Shown: positions 1 through 11,705 of the stretch, one piece after another
Position numbering within the stretch: position 1 is the stretch's first letter
Layout of the letters: each line of letters begins with the position of its first letter
Assembly (NCBI GenBank): GCA_009193035.1
Contig: SWDT01000109.1
Location: forward strand, 35,260 to 99,259
Source: Halicephalobus mephisto
Taxonomy: Eukaryota > Nematoda > Chromadorea > Rhabditida > Panagrolaimidae
Reading direction: 5' to 3'
Length of the DNA stretch: 64,000 nucleotides
The notes under the pieces: generated by a model
Told to the model about the DNA's origin: nothing
What the model saw: the letters and a program-made list of their open reading frames with translations, nothing else
Database searches by the model: none
Translations under genes and position numbers: made by a program

Positions 1-668
1 CTTACAGTATTAATTTTTAACTTTACATAGAAAATTATTCAAAAAATTAAAAATAAATGTTTTTTAAAATTTTGAATTTTTTGAAATTTCTAAAAAAGCA
101 AATATAAAAAGTTTTATTTTTATAATTTTTACAAATGTCTTTCATTTTGTGCAAAAATTCAAAAATTATATGTTTATAAAAATTAAAAATGAATTTTTAC
201 GGAATCGTTTTAACATGTTTTTAGAATTTTAAAATTCTTTAAAAAAGTAAATCGATTCTTATAATGAATTGCCTAGATTACTGTTTTTTCTACTTTTAGT
301 CCTTTTATGCAAGAATTCAGAAATTTCAAAAATCATTATTATAAAAATTAAAAAAGAATTTTTTACGAAATCATCACTGTAGAAAACCAAAATTGTAGAT
401 TACTGTAGCTTCTAACAAGTTCTAGAAATTCACGTCGAGATTATTTTGTAAACTTTTATTTCTTTAATTTTTATAATAATGTGATTGATTTTGAAATTAT
501 GTGAAATTTCGAAATCATCACTGTAGAAAACCAAAATTGTAGATTACTGTAGCTTCTAACAAGTTTTAGAAATTCGCGTCGAGATTATTTAATTTTTATA
601 ATAATGTGATTGATGTAAGTCGAGTTTGTACCGATTTATATTACAATATTTATAATAATTCTGGTAAT
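1..668. other. AT-rich intergenic, one duplicated segment
   Basis: No gene seen. The stretch is A/T-run sequence. A segment of about 80 bp at 367-448, with the motif ATCACTGTAGAAAACC, recurs almost unchanged at 511-590. The words ACTGTAG and CTACAGT recur through the left 51 kb and are typical of dispersed Caenorhabditis repeats. Confidence 0.6.
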
Positions 669-2692
669 TTAGAAAGCAATTGTATACAGGGCAAGGAGAC
701 ATATCAAAAATAAAGACGGAGTTGTCGGGAACCCTTGACTTGTGGGGGGTTCTTGTTTGGATTCAAGTTGGGAAAATTTAGTTTTGTCACTATTGGGTCT
801 TTCTTTAGCTCTTCTGCTGTTAGTTTTCTCGGATTCTGAAGGTCTGTTTGTTTGGACTTCTGAATCCTGACTTCTGCCCCACGCAGGGGAATCCGGCATT
901 TGCCGATTTTTAGGTATGTTTGATCGTGTTGTTTCTGATTGTTCTTTGACATGATTTCTGTTATGGATTGCCTTAGGGGAAGTTCCGGTAAATTGACAAG
1001 CAGGCATGAGGGTTTTTGTCGTGTCTTTGAGGACTCTGAAGATGACTTGCCATGCTTCAAGTCCACAATTGTGTCTGATAGGATGTCTAACACATCCAGA
1101 AAAAAAATTTAATGCTCTAAAATAAAAATAAAAAAAATAATTCAAAATTTTAAAACTTACTCGCACATGCGGTCCAATTTCGTCGGCATCGTAATTCCTG
1201 TTTCTCCGTTGGCTTTTTCGATATCCCGAAGAGTCTCATCATGGCAGTGTTTCACAGACGGCCGTTGGTCAAGCTCCATTAGGCATTCAGCACTGTTCAT
1301 AAAAGCTGAAAAAATTATTATTAAAAAAATAAAATTTGAAACATACTTTCATATCCAGCGTTACACAGAAATCCATAAGAAGCATCAATGAGGTTGATAG
1401 TAATATGTTTGGGGCATTTTTCCCTGTAGGACTCCACACAACCCTCGAAGTTCCTAATTAGTCTGAAAAAATATTAAAAATATTAAAAATTTTCAAAAAT
1501 TAAAAATATTAATTCTAAAAAAATATTTAAACTATTTCAATGAGAATTTTTAAAGTTTTCCAGTTAGGATTCAGAATTGCAAAAATTAAAATTTAATTAA
1601 TTTTATAACTTCTAAATCATTTTTACTTCAAAAATTACAAATATTAATTCTAAAAAAATCATTAAAATATTTCAATGGAAATTTTTAAAGTTTTCCAGTT
1701 GAGACCCAAGATTATAAAACTTTTAACTTAATTAATTAAATTAATTTTATAAATTCCAAATCATTTTTATTTCAAAAATTACAAATATTAATTCTAAAAA
1801 AATCTTTAAAATATCTTAACATGAATTTTTAAAGTTTTCTAGTTGAGGCTCAAAATTGCAAAAGTTAATTTTTATTTTTCATTTAAAAAAATTATTCTAA
1901 AATATTTTAAAAATAGTGTCAGAACGAATTTTTAGAATTTTCCACTCAGGACCAAAATTTGTGAAATTCGATTTTTGTGCAATTTTGCAGAATTTTAAAA
2001 AACATCCATTATGTTTTGCAAAATTTAAAAAATTTTTGTTTTGTAATCTTATCCAAATCTCATAAAGAAAGAAAATCGCCGGAGGGAAATTGTATATTGT
2101 GAAACTAGGACTTACCTGCAGAGTTCTTTGAAAACCTGTCCTCCTAGTTTTGGAAGTTGAAGAGCTTGACCAAATTCACTGTTCGAATTCGATCCTGAAC
2201 TCGCATTGTCCTGAAAAGAAATTTTAAAAAGTAAAACATTTTAAAAATTAGGAAATTGTAAAATTTTGAAAATTAAGAATTTCAAAAAGTAAAAAATTTC
2301 AAAATTATAAAATTAAAATTTTTAAAAATAAGAAATTTTAAAAATATAAAATTTTCAAAAATTTAAGATTTTTTAAAAATAAGAAATTTAAAAAATTTAT
2401 GATTTTTTAAAAATAAGAAATTTTTAAAATATAAAATTTTCAAAAATTTATGATTTTTTAAAATTTATTTTTACAAACGGACCCTTTGATTTAGGACTTT
2501 GGCGTACTGTGCCACTGGCTGAACGCATTGTTGGATTTGGTCGTTGATGTACTGAGGACAGTGACCCGGCACAGCTGCTTGTGCAGATTTCATCAACGTC
2601 AAAAACGCTAAATTTCCTTATTTCAGAATACTGTAATTTCGAAACTTACCTATAACTGTGAAAAAAGTTCCAAAATATTTATTCCAATGCAT
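669..2692 (-). CDS. T20D4.11-like (DUF19) secreted protein
   Basis: Six exons on the minus strand (2692-2650, 2607-2483, 2210-2116, 1462-1347, 1305-1161, 1086-669) join in phase to give about 313 aa. The protein opens with a hydrophobic stretch (MHWNKYFGTFFTVI then AFLTLMKSAQA) that fits a signal peptide. Residues of about 25-185 carry the regularly spaced cysteines of the nematode T20D4.11-like/DUF19 domain: GHCPQ, QQCVQP, KELCR, EGCVESY, EKCPK, FLCNAG, AECLME, KHCHDE, RMCE, RHNCG, PACQF. A long Ser/Asn/Lys/Glu-rich hydrophilic stretch follows. The chain ends in the hydrophobic tail LFLICLLALYTIAF, which could be a GPI-attachment signal. The domain's biochemical role is not known to me; family members are secreted or surface proteins expanded in nematodes. 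The start is the only ATG before the signal peptide. Confidence 0.8.
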
Positions 2693-2959
2693 TTTGAAAC
2701 AATATTTGAAAAAATACAAAATTTAAACTGAATTATTTTCAGCAATCAGTTATGAAATAAGCAGAGGCATTCTGAAGCTGTCAATAAAACTGAAAATAAT
2801 TTAATTAAACTTTACGGACAGTACTTGATCGCGGGATTTCTCACGGTTGGAAGATAATCGAAAAGGTCATGGAAACGATGGTTTTTCTTCGACGATGTTT
2901 GCTTCTCCGATTTCATAAATTTAGTTTTATTTTTTATTTTTAGATCAATGCCTACAAAA

Positions 2960-3375
2960 AAGTATAATTTTCGATTTCTTAAAAATTACGAAATGTAACG
3001 AAAGTATAACAATCGTCACATTTTTCATAAATATTTAACATTTTTGACGAAAATTAAAAAATTATAATGACGATTTGCATTTGTTACTGTACCAAAAGTT
3101 ACGTTTTTTGTGTGTAGCGATTTTGGATAGTGTCTATTTTGGACTCAAATTGGGGCTTTTTAGTCACTATCCAGAATTTATTAAAGCTGTCAAAATCACT
3201 ATCCAAAACAGCTCCAATACACAAAAATAACTTTTAATTTAGTAACAAATGCGAAATATGACACAATCATCATATTTTTCATGAATATTTAACATTTGTG
3301 ACGAAAATTGAAAATAATAGTCACGATTAATATTTGTTACTGTACCAAAAATTGCGTTTTTTGTGTAGGTTTATT
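2960..3375. repeat. Palindromic MITE-like element
   Basis: The word TTACTGTACCAAAAGTTACG near 3,085-3,105 reads back in inverted form near 3,220-3,250 (AAAATAACTTTTAATTTAGT) and appears a third time direct at 3,332-3,370. The stretch between holds a second palindrome around GATAGTGTCTATTTT and AAAATCACTATCCA. A related copy lies at 51,280-51,415. Inverted repeats, small size and no coding capacity suggest a nonautonomous DNA element. I did not identify target-site duplications. Confidence 0.6.
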
Positions 3376-4376
3376 AAACGATTAAAATCAAATTTAATTT
3401 TTATGTAACAATTTTTCAGAACCAAATTGTCTAAAAATTGCAACCAAAGTACACATTTTTATTTATTTTTTATTCTTATTTTAATTTTAATTTTTATTTT
3501 TATTTAATTTTAATTTTAATTTAATTTAATTTTTATTTTTATTTTTATTTTGATGGAAATTGAGTCAGCTAAAGTTGCAAGCAGAGTGCAAATTTCACTT
3601 CGATTTTGGGATTTTTATAAATTTGAATTTAAAAATTCCAATTAATTTCTCAGAATGTTGCGAACAAAATGCAGATTTGATATCGACCTTTTTATAGACC
3701 CCAATATAGTTTTCTTAATAGATAAATTAAATTAACACAATAATTTAAAAAACTAATCTAAAAGTTAATTCGAAATCAGCAAGGGTATAAAGACTAAATA
3801 TAATAAAAAAGCAATAATCTTAGAGTTCATTTTTTTAACTTTTTAAATTATTTTAAAAATTTTTTGAAATATTTTAAAATATTTTGAAATATTTATTAAA
3901 AAATAAGAAAAATTACTTTTAAAAATTATTGCAAAATTAATATAGATCTAAAAACTAAGAACTTCAAGAAGAACAATTATTTTAGAGTTCATTTTTTTAA
4001 TTTTTTTAATTATTTTTAAAATTTTTTGAAATATTTTGAAATATTTTAAAATATTTATTAAACAATAAGAAAATTTATTTTTTAAATATTTTAAATTAAC
4101 ATAGATCTAGGGACTAAGGACTTCAAGAAAAACAATTATTTTAGAGTTCATTTTTTAACTTTTTAGATTATTTTTAAAATTTTTCGAGATATTTTAAAAT
4201 ATTTATTAAAAAATAAGAAAATTTATTTTTTAAATATTTTAAATTAATGTAGATCTAGGGACTAAGGACCTCAGGGGGAGAAACTGTCGCAGAGACCGTA
4301 GAAACAACAAGTCGTCATCAAGACCCGATAAACCAAATGGGCTAAGCGGGTTGAAATAAATTGGGGACCAAGTGGG

Positions 4377-4427
4377 GTCTTCATTGAAACAGCGCTTTGG
4401 ATGTCCGAGCTCTGCTTCAATGACGAC
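4377..4427. ncRNA. Candidate hairpin, miRNA-precursor-like
   Basis: Two 21-nt arms (from GTCTTCATTGAAACAGCGC and ending CTGCTTCAATGACGAC) pair with 17 Watson-Crick pairs, one G-U pair and three single mismatches, around a loop of about 9 nt. The hairpin sits in a GC-richer patch (4,240-4,450) inside very AT-rich DNA. The arms have the length and imperfect pairing of a pre-miRNA, though the loop is short. It could equally be a relic of an inverted-repeat element, so the RNA call is tentative. Confidence 0.3.
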
Positions 4428-4904
4428 CATGTGCGGCTCTCTAAGTATGATATGTAATATATTTAATCGACGAATAATGTCCCATTTAATTAGATTTAAT
4501 AAAATATATTATTTTTAAAATAAAAGTAATCTAGTAAAAAATGACTTAATTATAGGCTTCATAACCGACAAAAAATAAAATTTCGGCCAGTTGACAAGTG
4601 TTTTAGAAGTACTTGAACCCGTGTTGAGACACTAGTGTCCCGGACATCTGTGTCCCACACATTTAAAATTTTATTTTTTAACCAAAGTTAAAAAAATTTA
4701 TTTTTTATTTTTTAATCAAACTTAAAAAAATTTTATTTTTTATTTTTTAATCAAAGTTATAAAAATTTTATTTTTTATTTTTTAACCAAAGTTAGAAAAA
4801 TTTATTTTTTATTTTTTAACTAAAATTAAAAAATTTTTTTCCTAACCAAAGTTAGAAAAATTTTAAATAATTTTGTATATTTTATTTAAAAATTAAAAAT
4901 AAAA

Positions 4905-5300
4905 TTTTAAATATCTTTAGAATTGGAGATTAGTCTTCAGAATCCTGGATTCTGAAGTTTAATTATTGATTTTTACATCAGATTCAGAATTTACGGATCT
5001 AATTACTTCGTTGTAAATATTTTTGTTAAAAATCTAAGTTCAAAATTAGAACATAAATACTTAGGACAGAAATATTCGGGACAGAAAAATTTGGGATAAA
5101 ATATTCGGGATAAAAATATTCGGGACAGAAATATTTGGGACAGAAAAGTTTGGGATAAAAATCTTCGGGATAAAAATATTTAGGACAGAAATATTCGGGA
5201 CAGAAATATTTGAGACAGAAAAGTCTGGAATAAAAGTATTCAGGATAGAAATATCCAGGGACAGAAATATTCGGAGACAGAAATATCCGGGGCACTAATG
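4905..5300. repeat. Dispersed repeat with expanded 15-bp minisatellite
   Basis: From about 5,060 to 5,290 the unit GGGACAGAAATATTC, varying to GGGATAAAAATATTC, repeats about 15 times. The flank at 4,910-5,040 is recognisably similar to 61,785-61,945, where only a single AGGACAGAAATGTCAC is present. The array therefore looks like a local expansion inside one copy of a dispersed repeat. Because 15 is a multiple of three, the minus strand stays open across it, but the repetitive peptide is very unlikely to be a gene. Confidence 0.7.
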
Positions 5301-8300
5301 TCACACGACCCTTGAACCGCCGGGGTTTCTTGGAGTCAATCTCCAAAAAAGCGTGAAAATCAATGAACAATAAACAACCCCGGAAATCGAACTCCGCCAC
5401 ATTTGCATAGAATTTAAATTCTACTAATGTTTGTTTTTTTAAATACTAAACTTAAAAAAATTAAAATTTTAGTAGTCCATAATAGTGTTATTATAAAAAC
5501 AGAAAAAACTAAAATTTTTATAAAAATTTTTGGAATTTTTAAAAAACTACAGTAACTTATTCAAAGATTTTTCAATTTATGAAATTTCGAAATTAATAAA
5601 ATTATTGCAAAAATAAAAATAAATTTTTTAAAATTCTCTCAACACGAATTTTCGGAATTTTCAAAAAACTACAGTAACCTTGGTGATGATTTCGTAATTT
5701 TATGAAATTTCGAAATTAATAAAATTATGGCAAAAATAAAAATAAATTTTTTAAAATTCTCTCAACACGAATTTTTGGAATTTTCAAAAAACTACAGTAA
5801 CCTTGGTGATGATTTCGTAATTTTATGAAATTTCGAAATTAATAAAATTATTACAAAAACAAAAATGAACGTTATTTTGGAATTTTCCTGACACGAAGTT
5901 TTGAAACTTGTCAGAAACATTCGAAATTCAAGAGTTCTAGATGTTCTTTTAAAAACCATATTATTATAAAAATTATAATTGAATATTTCAAAAATTGCCA
6001 CGACAGAGATTTTATAACTTTTTGGAAAATACGGTAACCTGTAATTTTGGTCTTGTACAGTAGCTGTTTCGTAATTGGTCATTTAATTTTAAAAATTAAA
6101 ATTAACAATTTTTAAAAATTAAAATTAACAATTTTTAAAAATTAAAATTAACGATTTTTGAAAATTAAAATTAACGATTTTTAAAAATTATCTCGACACG
6201 AATTTTCGGAAATATTTAAAATTGAAAATTTCAGATTTTCTTTTTTAAAATATAAAATTATAAAAATTAAAAATCAGTTTTTAAAGTTTCTATAAAAATT
6301 TAAAACATCTCGACACGAATTTTTCAAACTTTTTAGAATCTACAGTAATCTTAATGATGATTTCGTAATCATGCATGATGTTTGAAAATATTCATAAAAA
6401 TTAAAAATATGATTTTTCACGAAATGGCTTCAACACGAATTTCTGGAGGTTGGCGGGACCTACAGTAACCCACTGATAGTTTTGTAGTCAATATTTTGGG
6501 ACCATATTTTGCTTAAATAGATATAGAAAATTCAAAATCAGAATACACAGAGTGTAAAATTTATCATTTATTTTCAAAAATTAATAATTATATTTAAAAA
6601 TGCTAAAAAAGTTAAAAATATCAAAAATGCAAACCTATTTTAAATATTAAAAATAATAAAAAATGTCAAAAATATTAAATATGTCAAAAATAATTTTAAA
6701 ATTATGAAAATAGAAAAATATTAAATACATTAAAAGTAATTTAAAATTTTAAAAATTACAAAAATATTAAATATATCTAAATAATTTAAAAATAATAAAA
6801 TAGTGAAAAATATTAAATATATTAAAAATAATTTAAAATTTTTAAAATTATAAAAATAGAAAAATATATTAAATATATCGAAATAATTTTGAAATTTTAA
6901 AAACTACAAAAATAGTAAATATATCGAAATAATTTTAAAATAATAAAATAGTGAAAAATATTAAATATATTAAAAATAATTTGAAGTTTTTAAAATTATA
7001 AAAATAGTAAAACATGCTAAAAATAAAGCTGACACAAAAATAGTCCTTCGATGACAGGTTATTTTGGATTTTAAACGTTACAGATTACTCTAACTCGCAG
7101 CTGTTTTCAGGACAAATAAACCTCGTTTGATTTTTCACGATATGCTGTGTAAACAGACTAAAAGGGTCACTCTTTACTCGAAGCCAGGTGACCGATGGCT
7201 AGTTACAGGGAAAAGCCAACATTATCCGTCTTTGGATTCTGTTTCCAGGTAGATTTGGATTTCGGACAGTTTTACTCTTTTTAAATCAAAAATTCTGCCA
7301 GATTTAATTTCATTTTGACGAAAAAATTCAAATAATAAATTTATCGAAAAAATTAGAAATGGATATTTTCGACGAAATTTTCTCGACACGAATTTCTGAA
7401 TTTTGGGAATTGTTAAAATTTTTATTTTCAGACAATTTCAAATTTTCGTCGGATTCTGGAGGCTTCTATGAAGTTCTAGAAGATTCCAGAAGGTCCATGA
7501 GATTCTCAAGGCCTTCAGAAACTTCTATGGAATTTTCGGAAACTATTATTGAATTTCGAAAAGTCCCAGAAGCTTCTGAAATTTCCAAAGACCAGTGAAA
7601 TTTCAAAAATTAACAAAATTCCAAAGTTCCAGAAAATTAAAAAATTCAAAAATACAGAAATGATTTTTACAAAATTTCGAAATTTTAAGTTTTTATAAAA
7701 TTTTTACAGAATTCTAAAAGTTTTAAATTTTCAAATAATTTTAAAAATTTCAAAGATTTAAAAATTTTCTAAAAAATTCAAAAAATTCTTATAAATCTCT
7801 AAAAAGTTTTAAATTTTTAAATTTTCAAATAATTTTTAAAATTTATAAAACTTTGAAATTTTCTAAAAAATTCTTATAAATCTCTAAAAAATTTTAAAGT
7901 TTTAAATTTGTACATAATTTTTAAAATTTATAAAACTTTGAAATTTTCTAAAAAAATTTCATAAATTTCTAAAAAGTCCCAAATTTTCAACTCAATTTTT
8001 AAAGTTTAAAGTAACTTTAAAAATTTCGAAATTTTTTCTTTTTTTTTAAACTGAAAATTTCCATGGAATTCCAGTGTAACTAATTTTGAAAAGCAAAAAA
8101 CTCCCATTTTTGGTGGGACTGCTTTTAACGACTTTTCGGATTATGAGACAAAGGATATCCAAAACTTGAAAGACGACTTTTTACTCAAAATACATATTTG
8201 GGAGTCAATCTTTGTCGGAAACTTGAAGCCATTGAAAAAACGGAATTGACAGAAAAGTACCGGAAAGGCTTGGAAAGTCCGAAACGCTATTCATTACTTT

Positions 8301-8374
8301 GTATTCTTGTTTTGACACCCTTATTCAAGAGCCAAAAACGGCAATCACTTATTTTCCTCTCAAGAAATCGAACC

Positions 8375-9457
8375 TTAATTATTATAGAGATGCAGCGGTT
8401 GACATTGCAGGATTAAGTGCCTAATTTGAGAGGCCAGCCAATATCCAAGATCCATTTTTCTCCGTGGCATGACCTTCATGTTGCACTCTAGCATCAGTCC
8501 CGTCTTTCGAAATCTGACACTTTCAAAGTTTACTTTAATTAATCGACTACCGAGTAAAAAAGTCGATTCAAAGTGATCCTGAACAAAAAACAAAATTTAC
8601 AAATATTTTTCAAAAATTAAACATCGTTTAAAAAAATAAAAATATTTAAAAAATAAAATAGAAAATTTTCAAAAATTAAACATCGTTTAAAAAAATAAAA
8701 ATATTTAAAAAATAAAATAGAAAATTTTCAAAAATTAAACATTGTTTAAAAAAATAAAAATATTTAAAAAATAAAATAGAAAATAGAAAACTTAAAAAAA
8801 TTAAACAGCATTTAAAAAAATAAAAATATTTAAAAAATAAAATAGAAAATTTAAAAAATTAAACATCATTTAAGAAATAAAAATATTTTAAAAATTAAAT
8901 AGAAAACCTTTTTTAATTAATTATTTAAAAAATTAAACAAGAATATTTTTAAAAAATAAATGAAAAATCTTCAAAATTAAACATTATTTAAAAATTTAAA
9001 TATTATTTTTTTTATTTTAAATTTATTAAAAAAAGTAAATGTTTTTTTAAAATTAAATATTTTTTTATTTTAAATTTATAAAAAAAAGTAAATTTTTTTA
9101 ATTTTAAATTTATAAAAAAAATAATTTTTTTTCGAAAAAATAGAACATCAGAACTTTTTAAAAATGATCCAACACGCAAGTTTTAAAATTTAATGTCGGT
9201 CGAGATTTCGAAAAAGAATTAAAAATAAGATACATGCACCTTGAAGTGTAATTGCGCATATAAAATTGTTTCAAAACGGAAGTCCGACGGTGAGATTCTG
9301 CAGTGGATCGTCCATAATAAGTGTAGGCTTTTCCTTACAACTCCGCCGAAGGCTCTAGAATCCATTGTCCGGAGGTAATTTCAGGCCACGACCCGGAAAA
9401 GTATCTTTTCAAACAAAACTCGATTGTCGCTGAAGCTAGTCCACGAAACTCGATAAA
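8375..9457 (-). CDS. Unrecognised protein, 3' exons only
   Basis: Three minus-strand exons join in phase: 9457-9339, 9297-9240 and 8578-8375, ending in TAA. The splice sites are good (acceptors AATCTCAG, CCACTGCAG, TTGTTCAG; donors GTAAGG, GTGCAT). They give 126 aa of a C-terminal part with normal-looking protein composition, including FRGLASATIEFCLKRYF, SGSWPEITSGQWILEPSAE and RRKMDLGYWLASQIRHL. I recognise no family. The 5' end is unresolved. A possible upstream exon lies near 10,620-10,760 (minus strand, INPFGYTWRYSVKSWI) and a possible first exon reading MTSMEVK near 10,995-11,015, but their phases do not join cleanly. It may be a degrading gene. Confidence 0.4.
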
Positions 9458-11705
9458 CTGAGATTATTCAACTCAAACAAATCCAAAACCAGTATTATCA
9501 AATATCAGAAGGATACGCAAACTTGAGTCATTCAGCTGTCTCAAAGCTGACTAAAATTCGTTAGAAAATTGTAAAACATTTCTAGAATCTTTAAATTTTT
9601 CGAAAATTTTCATAATTTTGTAAACTTTTTAAAATTCTACAGATATTTTAATTTTGCAAAAAATTTATTAAATATTTCATATTTAAATAGAAAATTTTTG
9701 AACTTTTTAGAATCTCATGTAAATTTTTAAAATTCTCTAAATTTTTCGAAAATTTTCATAATTTTGTAAATTTGAAACTTTTTAAAATTCTACAGATATT
9801 TTAATTTTGGAAAAAATCCCAAAATTCTGTAAAAAAATTTATTAAATATTTCATAATTAAATAGAAAATTTTGGAACTTTTAAAAATTCCAAAAAAATCC
9901 ACGAGATTCTAAAAATTTCATAAAATTGTAAAATTTCAAACAATTTCGAAATTCTCTAAATTTAATAGAAATTTTTAAAATTTATCAGAAATTTTTGAAA
10001 ATTTCCAAAATCTAGTAAAAACTGAAATTCCAAAAAAAAGTTTAAAAATCTTTGAGAATTTCATTAAAGTTTCTGAATTTTCTTAGAATTTTTCAGAATT
10101 AAATTACAAATTCTGAAATTTTCTAGAATCCAATAAAAACTGTCAGAATATTTCAAAATTCAATTAAAAATTCTAAAATTTTTAAAGAATTTTCACAATT
10201 TTCGAAATTTTATAAAATTTTTAAAGATTTTTGAGTTTTAAAAATTTTATAAAATTTTTAATTTTTAGAGATTTTTAAAGAATTTTTATAATTTCTGAAA
10301 TTTTATAAAATTTTTAAAGATTTTTGATATTATGAAATTTTTAAAGAATTTTCATAATTTCTGAAATTTTATAAAATTTTTAAAGAATTTTTAATTTTAT
10401 GAAATTTTTAAAGATTTTTGATTTTTAGAGATTTTGAAAATAATTAAGAATCAAATTGGAGGTTCCATAGTTGTCTGAAATCAAAAAACCAAAGTTCCGC
10501 AAAAATTCTAAAAACTCAGTTCGAGACCGTTTTCGGGTTTTTATAAGTTTGATCGACGTTCGTCAACCACAAAAATCCGGAAAGACGTGAAAATTAAAAT
10601 TATACGGAAAACGAAAGCAGTCAGATTGACAACTGGCCGTTTTTGATCCACGATTTGACAGAATAACGCCAAGTATATCCAAAAGGATTAATCCAGGGAC
10701 TTTTGATGATCGAACAAGTGTTTACTTTTTTGGATTTCCCTGTTTCGGACTTATTCAGAAATTCGTGTGAAAGAGTATCTCACTTTCGTTCCACATCTCG
10801 ATTTTCGAAAATCCGTGGGAAAAAAATTTAATTCAAAAATAGACAATATTTAAATCCGAAAATTTTACACTTGATTTTGTTCAATATCGGCATTTTCAAA
10901 AAAATCATCCATCTATGAAATATGTCCAGATTACTGTAATCCGAGAAAACAATGACAATCCTAATAGTCGCAAAATTGGTCGTCCCATCACACCTTGACT
11001 TCCATCGAGGTCATCGGTTTATGGATCCATGAATATTTAATTCAATTTTCTTAATGTAATTATATTCAAAAATAAGGAAAATTCCAAAATCCAAACATAA
11101 ACAAAAAAAATATAAAAAAAAACAAAAAATTTAAAAAAAAAACAAAAAAATAAAAAATTTCTAAAATAAAAAAAGTTTTAAATTAAAAAAATAAAATTCT
11201 TTTTAAAATATAGAAAATTAAAAATAAAAATTAATTTTAAAAAAATAAAATTCTTTTTAAAATACAAAAAATAAAAATAAAATCCTTTGAAAATTTAAAA
11301 TATTTTCAAAAATTAAAAACTTTAAAACAATAAAAATAAAAATTTAAGGAAAAAAAACTAAAAATCTATAATCTTTAGAAAAAATAAAAAAATCTTCAAG
11401 AAAAATGTGTCGATCCAATTTACAACTCTGCGGGAATCCCATCGGCACACATGTGCCGAAACAAACCAGTCATGTCGGAAACAAATTATTACAACGCTTC
11501 CAATCTGGCATTCTTGACTTTTCAATAGACCTGTAAACCTCTTTAGAAAACCACAATTTTCCATTTTATTCATTCTCACAGATTCATTCCCCTCAACAGC
11601 CCCTATCCTCACTATTCATCATTAAATTACTATTGTTAGGCACAGAAATTGTTAAAAAACTGCCCGAGATCGGGTAATACCCGCTCATGCCATGACTCAG
11701 AGTTT
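9458..11705. other. AT-rich spacer with GC-richer islands
   Basis: Mostly low-complexity A/T sequence, including dense near-repeats of TTTAAAGATTTTTGA at 10,190-10,440. GC-richer islands at 10,490-10,760 and 10,960-11,030 hold short open frames on the minus strand that may be upstream exons of the gene ending at 8,375. The stretch at 11,400-11,705 is probably 3' UTR of the ataxin-2-like gene. Confidence 0.5.
11565..11570 (-). terminator. Poly(A) signal of the ataxin-2-like gene
   Basis: AATAAA on the minus strand, about 136 nt past the stop codon at 11,706. Confidence 0.45.

Larger units (their letters stand above)
2693..8374. other. Repeat-rich intergenic region
   Basis: No convincing gene. 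It holds a palindromic element (2,960-3,375), a GC-richer patch with a hairpin (4,240-4,450), a T-rich array of about 60-bp units around AACCAAAGTTA (4,650-4,870), a 15-bp minisatellite (5,060-5,290) and three near-identical copies of a roughly 125-bp unit containing CTACAGTAACCTTGG (5,520-5,870). A GC-richer patch at 7,030-7,265 has no open frame of useful length. At 8,100-8,374 open frames occur on both strands and I could not assign one. Confidence 0.6.

Noticed and set aside
5026..5400. 124-codon minus-strand frame rich in Tyr, Phe, Pro and Cys
   Set aside because: It is the 15-bp minisatellite read in frame. The non-repeat part has no family match and no supporting splice sites.
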